DNA of 24,768 nt from JBOGWY01 sp050694015 (GTDB taxonomy: Bacteria; Actinomycetota; CADDZG01; WHSQ01). The stretch covers positions 1-24,768 of the forward strand of contig JBOGWY010000347.1 in assembly GCA_050694015.1 (NCBI GenBank), written 5' to 3'. Both the position numbers and the translations under genes were made by a program. A model generated the notes under the pieces. It was not told the origin of the DNA. It did no database searches and was given only the letters and a program-made list of their open reading frames with translations. Below are positions 23,048-24,768 of this stretch, piece by piece (within the stretch, counting starts at the first letter, position 1; the number at the start of each line of letters is the position of its first letter).

Positions 23048-23346
23048 TGCCGGTCCACTACCTGATGGTGCTCTCGGCGCTGCTGTTCTCGATCGGGATC
23101 TACGGCGTGCTCGCTCGACAGAACGCGGTCCTGATCCTTTTATCGATCGAGCTCATGCTGAACGCGGTAAATATCAACCTCGTTGCCTTTTCGGCGATGC
23201 TGAGCGACGCGGCGGGCCAGGTATTCGCGCTGTTCGTGATCGCGGTGGCCGCCGCCGAGGTCGGCATCGGTCTCGCGATCGTGATCCTCATCTTCCGTAA
23301 TCGGGCGAGCGTGGACGTCGACGACATGTCCCTCATGAAGTGGTGA
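23047..23346 (+). CDS. nuoK2: Complex I subunit K, second copy
   Basis: This 99-residue, three-helix subunit has both conserved membrane glutamates, in SIELMLNAVNINLVAF and AAAEVGIGLAIVIL. The end, VDVDDMSLMKW, parallels the DDMHLLRR end of the first copy. Proton-path residues are therefore retained, and operon 2 should encode a pumping complex. The start shares an A with the nuoJ2 TGA. Confidence 0.94.
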   Translation: MPVHYLMVLSALLFSIGIYGVLARQNAVLILLSIELMLNAVNINLVAFSAMLSDAAGQVFALFVIAVAAAEVGIGLAIVILIFRNRASVDVDDMSLMKW

Positions 23347-23350
23347 TGGG

Positions 23351-24768
23351 ATGAGTCTGCTCACGTTCGCGCAGGAACATGGAGAAGAGGTCGGTGAGGC
23401 CGCCGCGCACGGCGAGGCGTTCTTCGGCGATCTCATGTGGCTCGTACCTCTGCTCCCGTTCGTCGCGTTCTTCGTCATCATGTTCTTCGGGAAGCGGCTC
23501 TCGGACCGCGGTCACACCGTCGGTATCGGCGCGATAGGGATCGCGTGGTTGCTCTCGATCATCGGGTTCGTCGAGCTCGCGGCCAAGAACACCCCCGTCG
23601 AGAAGTCCTACACGTGGTTCGAGTTTCCGGGCGGCGGAGGGGGAGCCGGTTTCGAGCTTCAGTTCGGGATGAACTACGACTTCCTCTGCGGGGTCATGTT
23701 CATCGTCGTCACATCGATCTCGATGTTCGTGCAGATCTACTCCACGGGCTACATGCACGACGACGAGCGGTACACCTGGTTCTACGCGGCCCTGTCGCTG
23801 TTCACGGCGTCGATGCTCTTCCTCGTCATCGCGAACAACCTTCTCCAGATGCTCGTGGGATGGGAGGGCGTGGGGGTCTGCTCCTACTTCCTGATCGGTC
23901 ATTACTGGGAGGAGAAGGAGAACTCTTCGGCCGCCATCAAGGCTTTCATCACGACCCGCGTCGGGGACGTCGGCTTCATGATCGGCATCGCGGTGCTGTT
24001 CTGGATCGGCCATACGTTCAACGTCTTAGAGCTGAACCACCTCGCCGAGGAGGGCGAGATCGGCGGGACCGTCCTGACGGTCGGCGCTCTGCTCCTGTTC
24101 TGCGGGGCGGTCGGGAAGTCGGCGCAGTTCCCGCTCCATGTGTGGCTGCCCGACGCGATGGCGGGCCCTACGCCGGTATCCGCCCTGATCCACGCGGCGA
24201 CGATGGTCGTCGCCGGCATCTACCTCGTGGCGCGGATGTTCGTCCTCTTCGAGCATGCCGGGGTTGCCCTCAACGTCGTCGCGATCATCGCCTCGATAAC
24301 GATGCTGATCGCGGCTCTCCTCGCGTTGTTGCAGGACGACATCAAACGCGTGCTTGCGTATTCCACGATCTCGCAGCTCGCCTACATGATGGCCGCGCTC
24401 GGCGTCGGTGCGTACACCGCGGCGGTGTTCCACCTCTTCACGCACGCTTTCTTCAAGGCGCTCTTGTTCCTGGGGGCCGGTTCGCTGATCCATGCGGTGC
24501 ACTCGAACAACATGAGCGACATGGGCGGGTTGCGGAACTACATGCCGCACACCTTCCGGACCTTCATCATCGGCTCGCTCGCGCTCGCCGGTATCTTCCC
24601 GCTCGCCGGGTTCTGGTCGAAGGACGAGATCGTCGGGGGTGCGCTGAGAGCCGCGAACGACCTGAACCAGATCACGGCCTGGATCGTGTTCGTCGCCGCG
24701 ATCCTCACCGCGTTCCTGACCGCGTTGTACATGGCCCGTGCGTGCTTCAAGACCTTCTGGGGCGAGTA
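23351..24768 (+). CDS. nuoL2: Complex I subunit L, second copy, 3' partial
   Basis: The frame from ATG 23351 stays open to the window edge (472 codons seen), so the C-terminal part, including the lateral helix, is missing. It is recognised by QMLVGWEGVGVCSYFLIGHY with the conserved Glu, AVGKSAQFPLHVWLPDAM with the conserved Lys, GPTPVSALIHAATMV and HAFFKALLFLGAGS. The N-terminus starts with a polar His/Glu-rich stretch (EHGEEVGEAAAHGEAFF) before helix 1 that is not in the first copy. An ATG at 23346 runs into a stop after two codons, so 23351 is the start. The nuoM2 and nuoN2 genes are expected beyond the edge but are not seen. Confidence 0.93.
   Translation, partial: MSLLTFAQEHGEEVGEAAAHGEAFFGDLMWLVPLLPFVAFFVIMFFGKRLSDRGHTVGIGAIGIAWLLSIIGFVELAAKNTPVEKSYTWFEFPGGGGGAGFELQFGMNYDFLCGVMFIVVTSISMFVQIYSTGYMHDDERYTWFYAALSLFTASMLFLVIANNLLQMLVGWEGVGVCSYFLIGHYWEEKENSSAAIKAFITTRVGDVGFMIGIAVLFWIGHTFNVLELNHLAEEGEIGGTVLTVGALLLFCGAVGKSAQFPLHVWLPDAMAGPTPVSALIHAATMVVAGIYLVARMFVLFEHAGVALNVVAIIASITMLIAALLALLQDDIKRVLAYSTISQLAYMMAALGVGAYTAAVFHLFTHAFFKALLFLGAGSLIHAVHSNNMSDMGGLRNYMPHTFRTFIIGSLALAGIFPLAGFWSKDEIVGGALRAANDLNQITAWIVFVAAILTAFLTALYMARACFKTFWGE

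Noticed and set aside
1..24768. Mobile elements, CRISPR arrays, tRNA and rRNA genes.
   Set aside because: No transposase, integrase, regularly spaced repeat or RNA-gene signature was seen, and coding density leaves only two gaps above 100 bases.

Overview
The window is about 65% GC, and almost all of it is two respiratory complex I (nuo) operons lying head to tail on the + strand. The setting suggests an actinobacterium (Actinomycetota). A geranylgeranyl-reductase-family gene sits directly upstream of nuoA, an arrangement known from Streptomyces. The operator in front of it matches the actinobacterial/firmicute Rex consensus. A second, partial nuo cluster is also a known actinobacterial trait. 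I cannot assign a class or genus. No rRNA, tRNA, CRISPR array or insertion sequence is visible.

Layout. (1) 1-651: the 3' part of a membrane-anchored cupredoxin gene that starts before the window. (2) 652-807: a regulatory gap holding a perfect Rex-type operator. (3) 808-16827: one tightly coupled transcription unit, consisting of a menaquinone-reductase-like flavoprotein and then nuoABCDEFGHIJKLMN, a complete 14-subunit NADH:quinone oxidoreductase. Most junctions overlap by 1-4 bases. (4) 16824-17525: a minus-strand six-helix membrane protein of unknown function. Its stop codon overlaps the nuoN stop. (5) 17526-17708: a divergent promoter region without a Rex site. (6) 17709 to the window end: a second operon, nuoA2-B2-C2-D2-H2-I2-J2-K2-L2, with nuoL2 cut by the window edge. 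It lacks nuoE, nuoF and nuoG.

How the genes work together. Operon 1 should encode the classical proton pump that takes electrons from NADH through FMN and the Fe-S chain to menaquinone. The reductase gene in the same unit probably saturates the menaquinone tail. The Rex site fits control of this unit by the NADH/NAD+ ratio. Operon 2 should encode an 11-subunit-type complex I (if M2 and N2 follow outside the window) with no NADH-oxidising module, so its electron donor is unknown. Its NuoI2 carries an unusual tail of about 210 residues rich in Ala, Pro and Glu, ending in a basic helix. That tail is the best candidate for docking a donor or partner.

Other points of interest. A perfect 15-bp inverted repeat places the overlapping nuoD stop and nuoE start in the loop of a hairpin. 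Two further inverted repeats lie in poorly conserved protein segments of nuoC and nuoG. A short motif appears to be shared by the NuoI2 tail and the cytoplasmic part of the upstream cupredoxin. NuoH2 has lost an arginine in the quinone-chamber loop.
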